Assembly: GCA_028288165.1 (NCBI GenBank) | Contig: JAQBOG010000039.1 | Coordinates: 1-64,000, forward strand | Direction of reading: 5' to 3' | DNA length: 64,000 nucleotides | Origin: Sphingobacteriales bacterium | Lineage (GTDB): Bacteria; Bacteroidota; Bacteroidia; Sphingobacteriales; Sphingobacteriaceae | In this document: piece by piece, positions 45,168 through 55,231 of the stretch | How positions within the stretch are numbered: position 1 is the first letter of the stretch | Layout: each line of letters starts with the position of its first letter | Program-made: the position numbers and the translations under genes | Notes under the pieces: generated by a model | The model's database searches: none | What the model saw: the letters and a program-made list of their open reading frames with translations, nothing else | Told to the model about the DNA's origin: nothing

Positions 45168-46193
45168 ATGCTTAACGAAAACTTAGATCCTAGCCAGGAA
45201 AACCTTACTCCTATTGAGCGTGATATTGAAAGAGCACTGCGTCCGCAGGCTTTTGAAGATTTCACGGGTCAGCATAAAATTCTGGCAAACTTAAAAATCT
45301 TCGTTCAGGCAGCTAAATTAAGAGGCGAAGCGCTAGATCACGTTTTACTTCATGGCCCACCGGGATTAGGTAAAACTACACTGTCCAATATTATTGCCAA
45401 TGAAATGGGTGTTAACATCCGCATCACTTCCGGCCCCGTATTAGATAAACCTGGAGATTTGGCTGGCTTATTAACCAACTTGGAAGAAGGTGATGTGCTT
45501 TTCATTGATGAGATTCACCGTTTAAGTCCGCTGGTAGAAGAATATCTCTACTCGGCCATGGAAGATTTCAAGATTGATATCATGCTTGAATCAGGGCCCA
45601 ATGCCCGTTCAGTACAAATATCATTAAATGCATTTACCTTAATTGGTGCAACCACTCGTTCGGGTTTGTTAACTGCTCCATTAAGAGCTCGTTTTGGTAT
45701 AAACTCGCGTTTAGAATATTATGATGCGAAATTGTTAACTACCATCGTTTTACGTTCATCCCACATTTTAAAAACTCCAATTTCTGATGAAGGTGCTTAC
45801 GAAATAGCCAGAAGAAGCCGTGGTACACCTCGTATTGCCAACGCCTTACTAAGACGAACCCGCGATTTTGCCCAAATTAAAGGCGATGGAACTATTGATA
45901 CCGAGATTGCAAAATATGCTCTAAATGCCTTAAATGTGGATGAGCATGGATTGGATGAAATGGACAATAAGATTCTAACTACCATCATTGATAAATTTAA
46001 AGGCGGCCCTGTCGGACTAAAAACAATCGCCACAGCCGTTGGAGAGGATGAAGGAACAATTGAAGAGGTGTACGAGCCATTCTTAATTCAAGAAGGCTAT
46101 TTAATGAGAACCTCGAGAGGACGAGAATGTACCGACAGTGCCTACAAACATTTAGGCCGGTTCAAACCTGGAACTAATCCTTCGCTGTTCTGA
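45168..46193 (+). CDS. ruvB: Holliday junction helicase subunit RuvB
   Basis: The 341-residue protein has the Walker A GPPGLGKT (residues 63-70), Walker B LFIDEIHR (112-118), sensor ATTRSG and the C-terminal winged helix ([16 protein letters not shown]). It drives branch migration of Holliday junctions with RuvA in recombination repair. Length is normal. Neither ruvA nor ruvC is next to it, as is usual in this group. Confidence 0.97.
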   Translation: MLNENLDPSQENLTPIERDIERALRPQAFEDFTGQHKILANLKIFVQAAKLRGEALDHVLLHGPPGLGKTTLSNIIANEMGVNIRITSGPVLDKPGDLAGLLTNLEEGDVLFIDEIHRLSPLVEEYLYSAMEDFKIDIMLESGPNARSVQISLNAFTLIGATTRSGLLTAPLRARFGINSRLEYYDAKLLTTIVLRSSHILKTPISDEGAYEIARRSRGTPRIANALLRRTRDFAQIKGDGTIDTEIAKYALNALNVDEHGLDEMDNKILTTIIDKFKGGPVGLKTIATAVGEDEGTIEEVYEPFLIQEGYLMRTSRGRECTDSAYKHLGRFKPGTNPSLF

Positions 46194-46236
46194 TGAATGA
46201 TCTGTGAGGACATTAAGACGTAGAGTGGAGGGTGAT

Positions 46237-46320
46237 TTTGCGTTAGGGAATGAAGCGACATCCTTTTGTTCTCCACAAAAGATACAGCGGAATGCCCGAC
46301 CTTTCTTGGGAAACGCCCAA
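46237..46320 (-). repeat. Dispersed hairpin repeat, copy C (diverged)
   Basis: In reverse orientation it keeps TTGCGTTAGGGA at one end and GGAAACGCCCAAA at the other. Its shorter hairpin is CTTTTGT/ACAAAAG. The stem again changes on both sides at once compared with the other copies. It lies between the convergent ends of ruvB and the DinB gene. Confidence 0.6.
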
Positions 46321-46332
46321 ATAATCAGAAAA

Positions 46333-46794
46333 CTAACTAAGGAATTCGCTCATTTCATGTGGTAGCGGATAGGTACCAAGCATGCGCCGAATCAAAATAA
46401 TTTCTCCGAGATGAAAGGATAAATGAACAGAGAGATCTTGAACTATTTTTAGTTTGGTAGATATGAAAGGGTCATTCGCATCAAACTTACTTGCCTCATC
46501 TTTAACCTGTTGAATTTGCCCATGAAATCTAGAAACGGCCTGTTGAAGTTCTTCCTTACTATTCGTTTCTAGCACATTTGTCCAAGTAGCATCCTCATTT
46601 AAATCAATGTATTCAACTGACTGGAGCAAGCTAATTTGATAGTCTTGCCAGGCAATTATGTGATTTAAAATCTGCCAAATCGTTTTTGGAGCTTGCGGCA
46701 AAATACAACCAATTTCCTCAGGAGTTATCGCATGGAATACCTTAAAAGTATCAAACGAATCCTGAAATAAAATTTGAAACGGATTTTGTTGCAT
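46333..46794 (-). CDS. DinB-family protein
   Basis: The 153-residue helical protein has HIIAWQDYQISLL near residue 45 and a final LSFHLGEIILIRRML, where two His positions match the metal-binding helix-bundle pattern of DinB/YfiT proteins. These include thiol transferases and many unassigned members. It follows mutS2 by 12 bases on the same strand, so it may be co-transcribed. Confidence 0.8.
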   Translation of the reverse strand: MQQNPFQILFQDSFDTFKVFHAITPEEIGCILPQAPKTIWQILNHIIAWQDYQISLLQSVEYIDLNEDATWTNVLETNSKEELQQAVSRFHGQIQQVKDEASKFDANDPFISTKLKIVQDLSVHLSFHLGEIILIRRMLGTYPLPHEMSEFLS

Positions 46795-46806
46795 TAAGAT
46801 AAAAAG

Positions 46807-49173
46807 CTAGTTTAAATAAACGTAAGTAATTCCGTCTCCGCCTCTATCTGCTTGCTCATCCTCCATCCTATTCACTTGCGAATACTTCTTTAAATACTCA
46901 CGAATGAGTTTCCGAAGTATTCCATCCCCTTTTCCGTGTATAATTTTAAAGCTCGAAATTCCCATCATAATCGCTTTATCCAGATATCTCTCAATTTCAT
47001 TCACAGCATCGTCTCCACGCCTTCCCCGCAAATCTATTTCCGGGCTAAATTGTGAAATGCTTTCAGTCATACCCGAACTGTAAGATGCTTTCCGAATTTC
47101 TTTCGGCACAGATTTATTTGAGACTTTGTGAACACGGTTTAGTTTCACAACCGACCGTAAATTACCCATGGAGAGTATCACATTATCTTTAGCGATGTCA
47201 ATCACCTGCCCAACGGTTTCCGAATCGTTCAGCTGCACCCAATCGCCTGCTTTAATCTCTTCATTGGCGGCAGCAGATTTCGAAACCTTCGCTTTTACCT
47301 CATGCTTCTTTAATTCAATTTGCAAATTCTGACGAAGATTTTGAGTTTTCTCTTTGTCTGCTTTCGTTTCCCTTATCTCTGATATGGTGTTTTCGATCAG
47401 TTTATTTGCATTCCGGATGATATTTTGAGCCTCTACTTTCGCATCTTTTAATAAGGCTTTTTTATTTTCATCCAGATATGATTTTAACTTCTCATTTTCT
47501 TCTTGTAATAATTTTACTTGTCTTTCTTTCTTCTCAATGGCAACTTTTCGGTCTAATAATTCCTTTTTATCGCGTTCTAAATCAACTAAAAGCGTATCCA
47601 CTTTCTTTTGATACTCGCCTATTTTGTTTTTAGCGGCCTGAAGAACATGTGATGGTAATCCAATTTTTTGAGCGATTTCAAAAGCGTAGGAACTTCCGGG
47701 TTTCCCCATTGCCAAAATGTAAAGCGGCTGCATTTCGAGGTTATTAAACAACATGGATGCATTTTCTAAACCGGGTGTTACATTCGCAAAAATCTTTAAA
47801 TTGGAATAGTGAGTGGTAATTACACCACGCAGTTTACGTTGGTTAAGATTTTCAAGTACTGCCTCGGCAATGGGTCCGCCAAATTGTGGATCGGTACCTG
47901 TACCAAATTCATCAATTAGGATAAGCGTTCGGGAATTGGCATTTTCAACGAAGTATTTCATTTTTGAAAGATGCGCACTATACGTACTTAAATCACTTTC
48001 AATAGATTGATCATCGCCAATATCTGCAAAAATTTGCTTGAAAATCCCAACCTTCGAGTGTTCATCTGCAGGAATCAGCAAACCGGCCTGAGCCATAATT
48101 TGGAGCAAACCCACCGTTTTCATGCATACAGATTTACCGCCCGCATTTGGCCCTGAAACAACAATTACCCGTTGTTGCTCATCAATTTGAATATTTAAAG
48201 GAACCACCGTTTGCTTGTCCTTTTTAAAAGTAAGCTGCAATAATGGGTGTCTTGCGTTTACCAAGTTTAGTTCCGGTTCACGAATTAAAACCGGCATTTC
48301 TGCTTCGATCTCAATCGCAAATAATGATTTTGCTCGTACGAAATCGAGTTTGGTGAGTAAGCCATGATACGAAACAATTAGCGGCACATATGGCCGTAAC
48401 TCATTCGTCAGGTTTATTAATATTCGGATAATCTCCCGTCGTTTTTCAAACTCTAGATCACGGATGATATTATTTAATTGAAAAACTTCTTCTGGCTCGA
48501 GGTAAACTGTTTGCCCCGACGCTGATTCATCATGTACAAAGCCCTTTAACTTACGCTTATTTTCGGCTAAAACCGGGATGCACAAACGGCCATCACGAAT
48601 GGTTAAATTACCATCTGCAGCCCAATTATTACTTTGCGCACTTTTGAAGATCTGATCAATTTTTCGATGTGCTTCTCTTTCAGCTTTGGCTATTCCTCTG
48701 GTGATGTCTTCCAGTTCTTTTGAAGCATTAGGCTTCATTTTGCCTTTCACATCAATAATCGCATCAATTTTTCTGATTATCGATTTTTCAATCGGCAAAT
48801 GTTCAAACAGCGCTTCCAGATTCGGGTACTGTCCTTCCCGTGTATTAAAATAGTTGATAACAGAAAATACAGTGCTTAACGATAATGAAACTTGAAAAAA
48901 CTCTTCTTCGCTCAAATAAGCCCCTTCAAGCCTAGCTTTCTCAGCTAGTTTTTTGATATCAAAAAAGTTTTGAATCGGTAATGGAGAATCGTTTTGAAGT
49001 ATATCTTTGAACTCTTTTGTTTGGGATAAAAACTTATTGATGTGATCAAAATTGGTCATCATCTGTATCTTATCAACCATTTGCTGTCCCATCGGACTTA
49101 AGCAATAGCCTTTAATAAGTTGTTTTATATCAGTAAATCCCAGCTTATCAGCGGCATTATTCGGGTAAATCAT
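46807..49173 (-). CDS. mutS2: Endonuclease MutS2
   Basis: The 788-residue protein has MutS-type clamp and lever regions, the ATPase Walker A in VSGPNAGGKSVCMK, Walker B in TLILIDEFGTGTDP, a long coiled coil (about residues 510-630), and a C-terminal Smr domain (EIDLRGRRGDDA and KIIHGKGDGILRKLI). MutS2 acts on recombination intermediates or on stalled ribosomes. It does not take part in mismatch repair. The order and length are complete. Confidence 0.95.
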   Translation of the reverse strand: MIYPNNAADKLGFTDIKQLIKGYCLSPMGQQMVDKIQMMTNFDHINKFLSQTKEFKDILQNDSPLPIQNFFDIKKLAEKARLEGAYLSEEEFFQVSLSLSTVFSVINYFNTREGQYPNLEALFEHLPIEKSIIRKIDAIIDVKGKMKPNASKELEDITRGIAKAEREAHRKIDQIFKSAQSNNWAADGNLTIRDGRLCIPVLAENKRKLKGFVHDESASGQTVYLEPEEVFQLNNIIRDLEFEKRREIIRILINLTNELRPYVPLIVSYHGLLTKLDFVRAKSLFAIEIEAEMPVLIREPELNLVNARHPLLQLTFKKDKQTVVPLNIQIDEQQRVIVVSGPNAGGKSVCMKTVGLLQIMAQAGLLIPADEHSKVGIFKQIFADIGDDQSIESDLSTYSAHLSKMKYFVENANSRTLILIDEFGTGTDPQFGGPIAEAVLENLNQRKLRGVITTHYSNLKIFANVTPGLENASMLFNNLEMQPLYILAMGKPGSSYAFEIAQKIGLPSHVLQAAKNKIGEYQKKVDTLLVDLERDKKELLDRKVAIEKKERQVKLLQEENEKLKSYLDENKKALLKDAKVEAQNIIRNANKLIENTISEIRETKADKEKTQNLRQNLQIELKKHEVKAKVSKSAAANEEIKAGDWVQLNDSETVGQVIDIAKDNVILSMGNLRSVVKLNRVHKVSNKSVPKEIRKASYSSGMTESISQFSPEIDLRGRRGDDAVNEIERYLDKAIMMGISSFKIIHGKGDGILRKLIREYLKKYSQVNRMEDEQADRGGDGITYVYLN

Positions 49174-49181
49174 TTTTTGTA

Positions 49182-49802
49182 TTAGTTATTCCTCTCAGGT
49201 ATTCGCATTCGTCGTTGGTGTCTCTGCTGCTTAATTACGGCCATAGAATCGGCCATAGCTTTTGCTTTTGCATTCGCTATCGAAACTTTAACACTATCTT
49301 GGTTAGCGGATGGCTGCGTATTTGAACCTGCTACTTTTTTGTTAGGATAAAAGCTGTCAGGCATCGTAAATCTAAAAAACCAAATATCATACGGTTTGAA
49401 CAAAGTTCCTTTTGTTTCACGTTTCAAATTCTGGTATTTATCTTCATCTAACCGCTTTTTGTCAGCTCGATCACTTTCAAATTTTCTTAAATCTTCGAGC
49501 TGGTTATTTACCTTGTAATAGATCGTATCAAGCAATTTTGGGTTTCGGCTATAATATTCGAGACTATTTTTATACGTTAAGCTATCAATGTGATGATGCT
49601 TATATACTGCTGCATAATAAGAAGATGCTCGTTGTTTTAAGGTATCTGATTGCCTGAACGTAGAAATATAACCGTCCACTATATGAATGTCAGTTAATAC
49701 CTCCACCATTTTATCTGGTTCTATAATATCTTGTTTAGATGTATTAGTTGTACATGCTGTCAAAAAAATCAATGTGAAATAAACAAGTATTAAGCTCTTC
49801 AT
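49182..49802 (-). CDS. DUF4296 lipoprotein
   Basis: The 206-residue protein has a lipoprotein signal (IFLTAC, C17). The DUF4296 block follows: IEPDKMVEVLTDIHIVDGY, then YAAVYKHHHIDSLTYKNSLEYYSRNPKLL. The C-terminal part is charged and low in complexity. The family is confined largely to Bacteroidota and has no known role. It lies 8 bases upstream of mutS2 on the same strand and is divergent from the YggS gene. Confidence 0.85.
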   Translation of the reverse strand: MKSLILVYFTLIFLTACTTNTSKQDIIEPDKMVEVLTDIHIVDGYISTFRQSDTLKQRASSYYAAVYKHHHIDSLTYKNSLEYYSRNPKLLDTIYYKVNNQLEDLRKFESDRADKKRLDEDKYQNLKRETKGTLFKPYDIWFFRFTMPDSFYPNKKVAGSNTQPSANQDSVKVSIANAKAKAMADSMAVIKQQRHQRRMRIPERNN

Positions 49803-49845
49803 TTGTTACTTTTGCCCTTCAAATTTTAATCAAAAATACAGATTA

Positions 49846-50520
49846 ATGAGCATTGCAGCTAATCTATCAGCTATTAAGGGTGAGGTTGAGCGTTTAAACG
49901 TTAAACTTATCGCTATATCTAAAACAAAACCAGCATCAGATATTCTTACAGCCTACGAAGCCGGGCAACGGGTTTTCGGAGAAAATAACGTTCAGGAGCT
50001 TATAGAAAAGTATGAAGAACTCCCCAAAGATATCGAATGGCACCTTGTAGGTCACTTACAAAGCAACAAAGTTAAATACATTGCCCCTTTTATAAGCTTG
50101 ATACATTCGGTTGATAGCTTAAAGTTGTTGGTTGAAATTAACAAACAGGCTCTAAAAAACAACCGTGTTATTGATTGTTTATTACAGGTTTATATTGCTG
50201 ATGAAGATACAAAATACGGGCTTGACTTTGCCGAAGCTATTGAATTGCTAAGGGATCCGGAATTTCAGGAGCTAAAAAATATTCGAATTGTAGGTGTGAT
50301 GGGTATTGCTACCAATACGGATAACCAAAAAATGATTGAAGATGAATTTTATGAATTGAACACCTTCTTTCATGGTCTAAAACAAAGTTTCTTCCGTAAA
50401 GATGAAGCATTCAAAGAAATATCTATGGGAATGTCTGGCGACTATAAATTGGCCATTGATCAAGGGAGCACCATGATCAGGGTCGGAAGCACGATTTTTG
50501 GGACAAGGAGTGATAAGTAG
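49846..50520 (+). CDS. YggS/PROSC-family PLP-binding protein
   Basis: The 224-residue protein has the PLP lysine K26 in LIAISKTKP, GENNVQE near residue 45, WHLVGHLQSNKVKY near 65, and SMGMSGDYKLAI with GSTMIRVGSTIFG at the end. These proteins keep free pyridoxal phosphate in balance and have no known catalytic reaction. The length is normal. Confidence 0.95.
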   Translation: MSIAANLSAIKGEVERLNVKLIAISKTKPASDILTAYEAGQRVFGENNVQELIEKYEELPKDIEWHLVGHLQSNKVKYIAPFISLIHSVDSLKLLVEINKQALKNNRVIDCLLQVYIADEDTKYGLDFAEAIELLRDPEFQELKNIRIVGVMGIATNTDNQKMIEDEFYELNTFFHGLKQSFFRKDEAFKEISMGMSGDYKLAIDQGSTMIRVGSTIFGTRSDK

Positions 50521-50535
50521 TAAGTAGTAAGTACC
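50518..50535. repeat. Short TAAGTAG repeat run at the end of the YggS gene
   Basis: Three TAAGTAG-type units run across the stop codon region, so the low-complexity sequence starts right at the gene end. It is a small relative of the blocks at 36685 and 51090. Confidence 0.5.
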
Positions 50536-50617
50536 TATACAGTTCAATTAACCTCGTTTTTAAGTAACCAATTTCAACTTTTGATCGCTCAACTTACAAC
50601 CTATATCTTACAACCAA

Positions 50618-51085
50618 ATGAAAATACAAACCAGAGTTGCTGTAAAAGAAGACTGTATTCGTCTACTTGAGCTAATTTATGAACTGGCTGTTTATGAAAA
50701 AGCACCAGAAGAAGTAACCGTAACATTAGCAGAATTCGAAGACGCAGGTTTTGGTGACAAACCAGTTTGGAAGGCATTTGTGGTAGAAGTGGATGGCATT
50801 ATTCAAGGGTTTGGCCTGTATTATATTCGATATTCTACATGGAAAGGTTGTAGACTATATCTGGAAGATTTTATTGTTACAGAAGAAATGCGGGGAAAAG
50901 GATTAGGTAAGATTATATTCGATAAAATGATTACTGAAGCCAAGGAGCTCGGCTTCAACGGTATGAGCTGGCAGGTTTTAGATTGGAATGAACCGGCAAT
51001 AAACTTTTATAATAAGTATGGCTCAAATTTAGAAGGCGGATGGTTAAATGCTTCTCTTTCAAAAGAACAATTAGATAAGCTTTGA
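50618..51085 (+). CDS. GNAT acetyltransferase, spermidine/diamine N-acetyltransferase-like
   Basis: The 155-residue protein follows the SSAT layout closely: ELAVYEKAPEEVTVT near residue 22, EFEDAGFGDKP near 44, LYLEDFIVTEEMRGKGLGKII with the acetyl-CoA loop RGKGLG near 94, and WNEPAINFYNKYG near 125. It probably acetylates polyamines or similar amines. Substrate choice is not certain. Confidence 0.85.
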   Translation: MKIQTRVAVKEDCIRLLELIYELAVYEKAPEEVTVTLAEFEDAGFGDKPVWKAFVVEVDGIIQGFGLYYIRYSTWKGCRLYLEDFIVTEEMRGKGLGKIIFDKMITEAKELGFNGMSWQVLDWNEPAINFYNKYGSNLEGGWLNASLSKEQLDKL

Positions 51086-51089
51086 GGTT

Positions 51090-51262
51090 TGAGCTGTCAG
51101 CTTTGAGCGATCAGAAGTGAGCTATGAGCTATCAGCTATCAGCAGTTAGCCTTTAGCAATTCATCTAGTGAACAGAGTCGAGCAACTCATAACTTACAAC
51201 TCACAACTCACAACCTACAACTCACAACCTACAACTCACAACTCACAACTCATAACTCATAA
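51090..51262. repeat. Heptamer-type tandem repeats abutting the aspartokinase start
   Basis: First come AGCTATCAGCT-type units, then a long run of ACAACTC and ATAACTC units. The run ends only a few bases before the TTG start codon of aspartate kinase, so it takes the place of the usual upstream region and may form part of its untranslated leader. Confidence 0.75.
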
Positions 51263-51267
51263 CTCAA

Positions 51268-52539
51268 TTGGCAGAAGTATTCAAATTTGGTGGGGCATCG
51301 GTTAAAGATGCAGATGGAATTAAAAATGTTGCAAAGATTATCGGTTTACATCAAGACAAATCTTTAGTAATTGTTGTTTCTGCGATGGGTAAAATTACCA
51401 ACGCATTGGAGGAACTAACAGATGCATTCGTAAAAAAAGCAGACAATGCCGTTGAGATTTTTGAAAAAATTAAAGATTTCCACCACTGCATTTTAATTGA
51501 TTTATTTGGTGACGAAAGCCACCCTGTTTTTGACGATATAGCCAACACTTTTGTGGAAATTGATTGGATGCTGGAAGATGAACCACATCCAGATTACGAC
51601 TTTAACTACGATCAGATAGTTTCCATAGGTGAGCTGGTTTCGTCCAAAATTTTAAGTGCTTACTTGAATTTTTCTGGATTAACTAACAACTGGCTAGATG
51701 CCCGAGGCTGCATTCATACCGACAATACCTACCGGGAAGGAAAAGTTGACTGGGAGAAAACCAGGCAAAGTATTCAAAAATGTGTTAATGAAAGTAACAC
51801 AAATAACTATTTAATGGTAACACAAGGCTTTATAGGTGGCACTTCCGAAAACTTCACTACTACTTTAGGTCGTGAGGGATCTGATTATACGGCCGCCATT
51901 TTTGCCTCCTGTTTAGATTGTCCTTCTGTTACTATCTGGAAAGATGTTCCCGGAGTTTTGAATGCGGATCCAAAATGGTTTGACCAAACTGAAAAAATTG
52001 ATCAGTTATCTTATCACGATGCCATTGAATTAACTTATTACGGGGCAACAGTTATTCATCCAAAAACCATAAAGCCACTTCAGAATAAGAACATTCAACT
52101 TTTTGTAAGGTCGTTTATAAACCCTGAAGAGCCTGGAACCGTCATTTCAAATTTAGAAAATCATTTACCGGTTGCGTCTTTCATTTTTAAAATGAACCAA
52201 GTGTTGATTTCGATTTTCCCGAAAGATTTTTCATTCATTGTTGAAGAGAATTTGAGTCACATATTTCAACTATTTCATAACCATCGTATTAAAATGAACA
52301 CGATGCAAAATTCTGCCATAAGCTTTTCTGTTTGTGTAGATCAAAATGAACAAAAACTTCAAGCGCTAATTGCTGATTTGAATGAAGAATACAAAGTTAA
52401 GTACAACGAAAATTTAGAAATGGTAACCATCAGATGGTATGACCAAAATACAATAGATCGGGTGATTGAAAATAAACACATTTTGCTGGAAGTGAAAAGC
52501 CGTCATACTTGCCAAATTGTAATGAAGGGGAAAGAGTAA
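51268..52539 (+). CDS. Aspartate kinase (monofunctional)
   Basis: The 423-residue protein starts at a TTG and begins with VFKFGGASVKDADG, the ATP-binding KFGG motif. ARGCIHTDNTY lies near residue 145, TLGREGSDYTAAIFA near 198 and a regulatory ACT-like part follows from about 305. It phosphorylates aspartate at the head of lysine, threonine and methionine synthesis. The C-terminal regulatory part seems short, so feedback may be simple. It overlaps no gene, but a methyltransferase gene starts 3 bases after. Confidence 0.88.
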   Translation: MAEVFKFGGASVKDADGIKNVAKIIGLHQDKSLVIVVSAMGKITNALEELTDAFVKKADNAVEIFEKIKDFHHCILIDLFGDESHPVFDDIANTFVEIDWMLEDEPHPDYDFNYDQIVSIGELVSSKILSAYLNFSGLTNNWLDARGCIHTDNTYREGKVDWEKTRQSIQKCVNESNTNNYLMVTQGFIGGTSENFTTTLGREGSDYTAAIFASCLDCPSVTIWKDVPGVLNADPKWFDQTEKIDQLSYHDAIELTYYGATVIHPKTIKPLQNKNIQLFVRSFINPEEPGTVISNLENHLPVASFIFKMNQVLISIFPKDFSFIVEENLSHIFQLFHNHRIKMNTMQNSAISFSVCVDQNEQKLQALIADLNEEYKVKYNENLEMVTIRWYDQNTIDRVIENKHILLEVKSRHTCQIVMKGKE

Positions 52540-52541
52540 TT

Positions 52542-53720
52542 TTGAATAATCTAATCTTACATCAGGATGTCCAGGATTTTATCTCATATAAGCTGCAAGA
52601 TGATATAAATCGTATCCTTTTAAGTAAGAGCCCATTTGCAGGCATTAACTCAAAAGAATTAGCAGAACAGATTGATAGTAAAAAACGTTCAGAAAAAAAG
52701 CTACCGACTTGGTTCAATTCATCGGGCATTTATTATCCTCCAAAAATCTCCATTGAACAATCATCTTCTGAAAGTACCGCAGCATATAAATCAAGCCTCA
52801 TAAAGGGCAACTCGGTTATTGATCTAACAGGTGGTTTGGGGGTCGATAGCTATTATTTCTCTCAAAAAGTGCCCTCGGTAACTCATTGTGAACTCAATGA
52901 GGAACTTTCTGAAATTGCAAAATACAATGCAAGTATCTTAGGAACTTCAAATATTGATTTTGTATCTGGTGATGGGCTTGCATTTCTTCAGAATTCAGAT
53001 ACGGTTTTCGACACCATTTATCTCGACCCTTCAAGACGGGTAAATTCCCAAAAGGTTTTTCTTTTGCAGGATTGTGAACCGGATGTGGTTACCAATTTAG
53101 ACTATTTACTATCTCGTGCACAACGAATCATTATCAAAACAGCGCCACTACTTGATATTCAATCTGGATTAAAAGAGTTGAAACATGTCAGTGAAATTCA
53201 TGTGGTGAGTGTAAAAAACGAATGCAAAGAATTACTTTGGATTATAGACAAGGAGTTTGATTTACCCGAGCCTGAAATTATATGTGTTACTGTAAACGAT
53301 AAAGACACTAAACGATACCAGTTCAAGATTTCTGAAGAAAAGGCTTACAACGTTGAAAGGTATTCCAACCCATTAAATTACATCTACGAACCGGATGTAT
53401 CTTTATTAAAAAGTGGGTGTTTTAAACTGATTAGCCGTGACTTTGAGGTATTGAAGCTACATCAGCATACTCATTTATATACTTCTAATAATCAGGTTGA
53501 TTTTATCGGCAGAACATTCCGTTTAAAACAGCAATGGAGCTACAAAGATTTTATCAAGCTCAAACCTGTGAAACAAGCCAACATTATTTGCCGTAATTTC
53601 CCCATAAATGCAGTTGAGGTAAAAAAGAAACATCGACTTTTGGACGGCGGGATTGAGTATTTACTGTTTACTACAGGCAGTAACAATGAACTACTGGTGT
53701 TGAATTGCGCTAGGATTTAG
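52542..53720 (+). CDS. Class I SAM-dependent methyltransferase with THUMP-like C-terminus
   Basis: The most sensible start is the TTG at 52542 (MNNLILHQDVQDF), 2 bases after the aspartokinase stop; an upstream TTG at 52509 lies inside that gene. The 392-residue protein has SPFAGINSKELAEQI, KLPTWFNSSGIYYPPK, the SAM motif VIDLTGGLGVDSYYFS, DTIYLDPSRR near residue 160, and a C-terminal THUMP-like part. The DPSRR motif suggests a nucleic-acid methyltransferase. The target is unknown. Confidence 0.8.
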   Translation: MNNLILHQDVQDFISYKLQDDINRILLSKSPFAGINSKELAEQIDSKKRSEKKLPTWFNSSGIYYPPKISIEQSSSESTAAYKSSLIKGNSVIDLTGGLGVDSYYFSQKVPSVTHCELNEELSEIAKYNASILGTSNIDFVSGDGLAFLQNSDTVFDTIYLDPSRRVNSQKVFLLQDCEPDVVTNLDYLLSRAQRIIIKTAPLLDIQSGLKELKHVSEIHVVSVKNECKELLWIIDKEFDLPEPEIICVTVNDKDTKRYQFKISEEKAYNVERYSNPLNYIYEPDVSLLKSGCFKLISRDFEVLKLHQHTHLYTSNNQVDFIGRTFRLKQQWSYKDFIKLKPVKQANIICRNFPINAVEVKKKHRLLDGGIEYLLFTTGSNNELLVLNCARI

Positions 53721-53817
53721 CTATAAAACCGCACATTAGCACGCTGAACAACATTTAATTACCTTTAAAACAAAGTATTGATAACTTAAAGTATAATTTT
53801 ATTTTAACTTTGGATTT

Positions 53818-54552
53818 ATGAGGCATATTTCAATATCTATTCTATTATTTTTTTTCATTTCAACATCCTGTAAGAAAACTATCGTTAATATCGAAACACC
53901 CGTTCGCTATACTGATAGTGTTTCCTTTTCCATAAATGGGAAAAACTATGTATGTAATGAAAGACATACTAGTGGCGCAGGCAATAGACAAATGAACATC
54001 AAACCATCCGATACAGTAATTACGGGGAGAAGATGGCAGTATGAGACTGGAAACTTTTATTGGTATGGTGAGAAGGATTCCACTCTGTATTCGATAAATG
54101 AGGGTTTTAGAGCAGAAAGCACTCAAGGATATGCCAGTATAGATATTGAATTTAACAGAAAATACGGCAACAATCAATTGAAGAGAAACTATCTATTAGA
54201 ACCTATGGAGAATTCATTGATTTTTAACAAGGGAAAACAACCCTTCGCAGTTGACTTAAACCTGGAAAACACGATGGAAGGAGTTTCAATTGAAGTTTAC
54301 AACAAAGAGGCTGCAGGGTTATTAAGTACCTATATTCCCGGATTCTCTATATTGATTAATACAAAATTGCCAAAGAGTATTCAAGATGACTCCAGCTTTC
54401 AAGTTACGAAAATTCAATTACTAGAAAACGATATTTATTTAGTTGAAGCTCGGTTTGAGGTCAATCTATTTGATGAAAAAGCTAAACTATACAAACTTAA
54501 GAACGGATTCTTACGAATCAAAACAAGCATGAAGCGGTACAGAATGTCTTGA
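53818..54552 (+). CDS. Lipoprotein of unknown function
   Basis: The 244-residue protein has a lipoprotein signal (FISTSC, C19). The rest is beta-rich and polar, with no domain I recognise. SVSFSINGKNYVCNE near residue 37 and a C-terminal KTSMKRYRMS stand out only as features. It ends 20 bases from the acyltransferase gene on the opposite strand, with no shared operon. Confidence 0.6.
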   Translation: MRHISISILLFFFISTSCKKTIVNIETPVRYTDSVSFSINGKNYVCNERHTSGAGNRQMNIKPSDTVITGRRWQYETGNFYWYGEKDSTLYSINEGFRAESTQGYASIDIEFNRKYGNNQLKRNYLLEPMENSLIFNKGKQPFAVDLNLENTMEGVSIEVYNKEAAGLLSTYIPGFSILINTKLPKSIQDDSSFQVTKIQLLENDIYLVEARFEVNLFDEKAKLYKLKNGFLRIKTSMKRYRMS

Positions 54553-54571
54553 AAATCTATAATCGGCAAAG

Positions 54572-55231
54572 CTATAATCCTTCTGGCTCCTCAGTAAACC
54601 GAATCTGTTTCTGAATAGCCTCCCGATGATGTTCATTAATTTTCGTAGACAGTTCATCGAAATCAAAATCTTTATTGGTTCCACAATCCAACATATTGAA
54701 ATAAACAGAAGGTTTTAAACTTTCAAAATACTCGACAATGTTACTGCTCCAAATAAGCTGGCAATTTCCTGTAACCCTGCTTATAATATCTTTCACCCCG
54801 TCTTTTATCAAGATGTGCCTTACATGGCTTGATTCCAAATTTCCTTGCGGATACATTAATAACAAATGGCCTGGATTATTCAACATTTCTGCTGCATAAT
54901 CTAAACTCTCTTGCACACTCGCTTTACCAGGAGCAATGGAAAAACAACCGAAATAACGCATCCACATGTTTTTCCGTAATTGCTTTTCTAAAATCATGAT
55001 AGAAAAGCCAGTCATTGTTTGATGTTTGTGAATGCCATGCAAACATAAATAAGATGCCCAAAAAGCATCCCAAAAGCTAAAATGATTACACATCAATAGG
55101 TAAGAATGACCGGGTAATATTTCTGCCTGTGAAATCATCATTTTATTGAACCGTTTTCGAAAAAACCAGGTCAGGAAATAAGCTGCTGCTTTGATAAATG
55201 GTGCAGGAAGTAATTTGGATTTAATGATCAT
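54572..55231 (-). CDS. 1-acyl-glycerol-phosphate-type acyltransferase (PlsC-like)
   Basis: The 219-residue protein has the acyltransferase HX4D motif in CNHFSFWDAFWA (residues about 49-54), LMYPQGNLES with the second block, and a basic N-terminal membrane-associated segment. It moves an acyl group onto a hydroxyl of a lipid or product. Its stop and start join the hydrolase gene with a 4-base overlap, so it belongs to the auxiliary lipid cluster. The natural acceptor could be a glycerolipid or the cluster's own product. Confidence 0.85.
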   Translation of the reverse strand: MIIKSKLLPAPFIKAAAYFLTWFFRKRFNKMMISQAEILPGHSYLLMCNHFSFWDAFWASYLCLHGIHKHQTMTGFSIMILEKQLRKNMWMRYFGCFSIAPGKASVQESLDYAAEMLNNPGHLLLMYPQGNLESSHVRHILIKDGVKDIISRVTGNCQLIWSSNIVEYFESLKPSVYFNMLDCGTNKDFDFDELSTKINEHHREAIQKQIRFTEEPEGL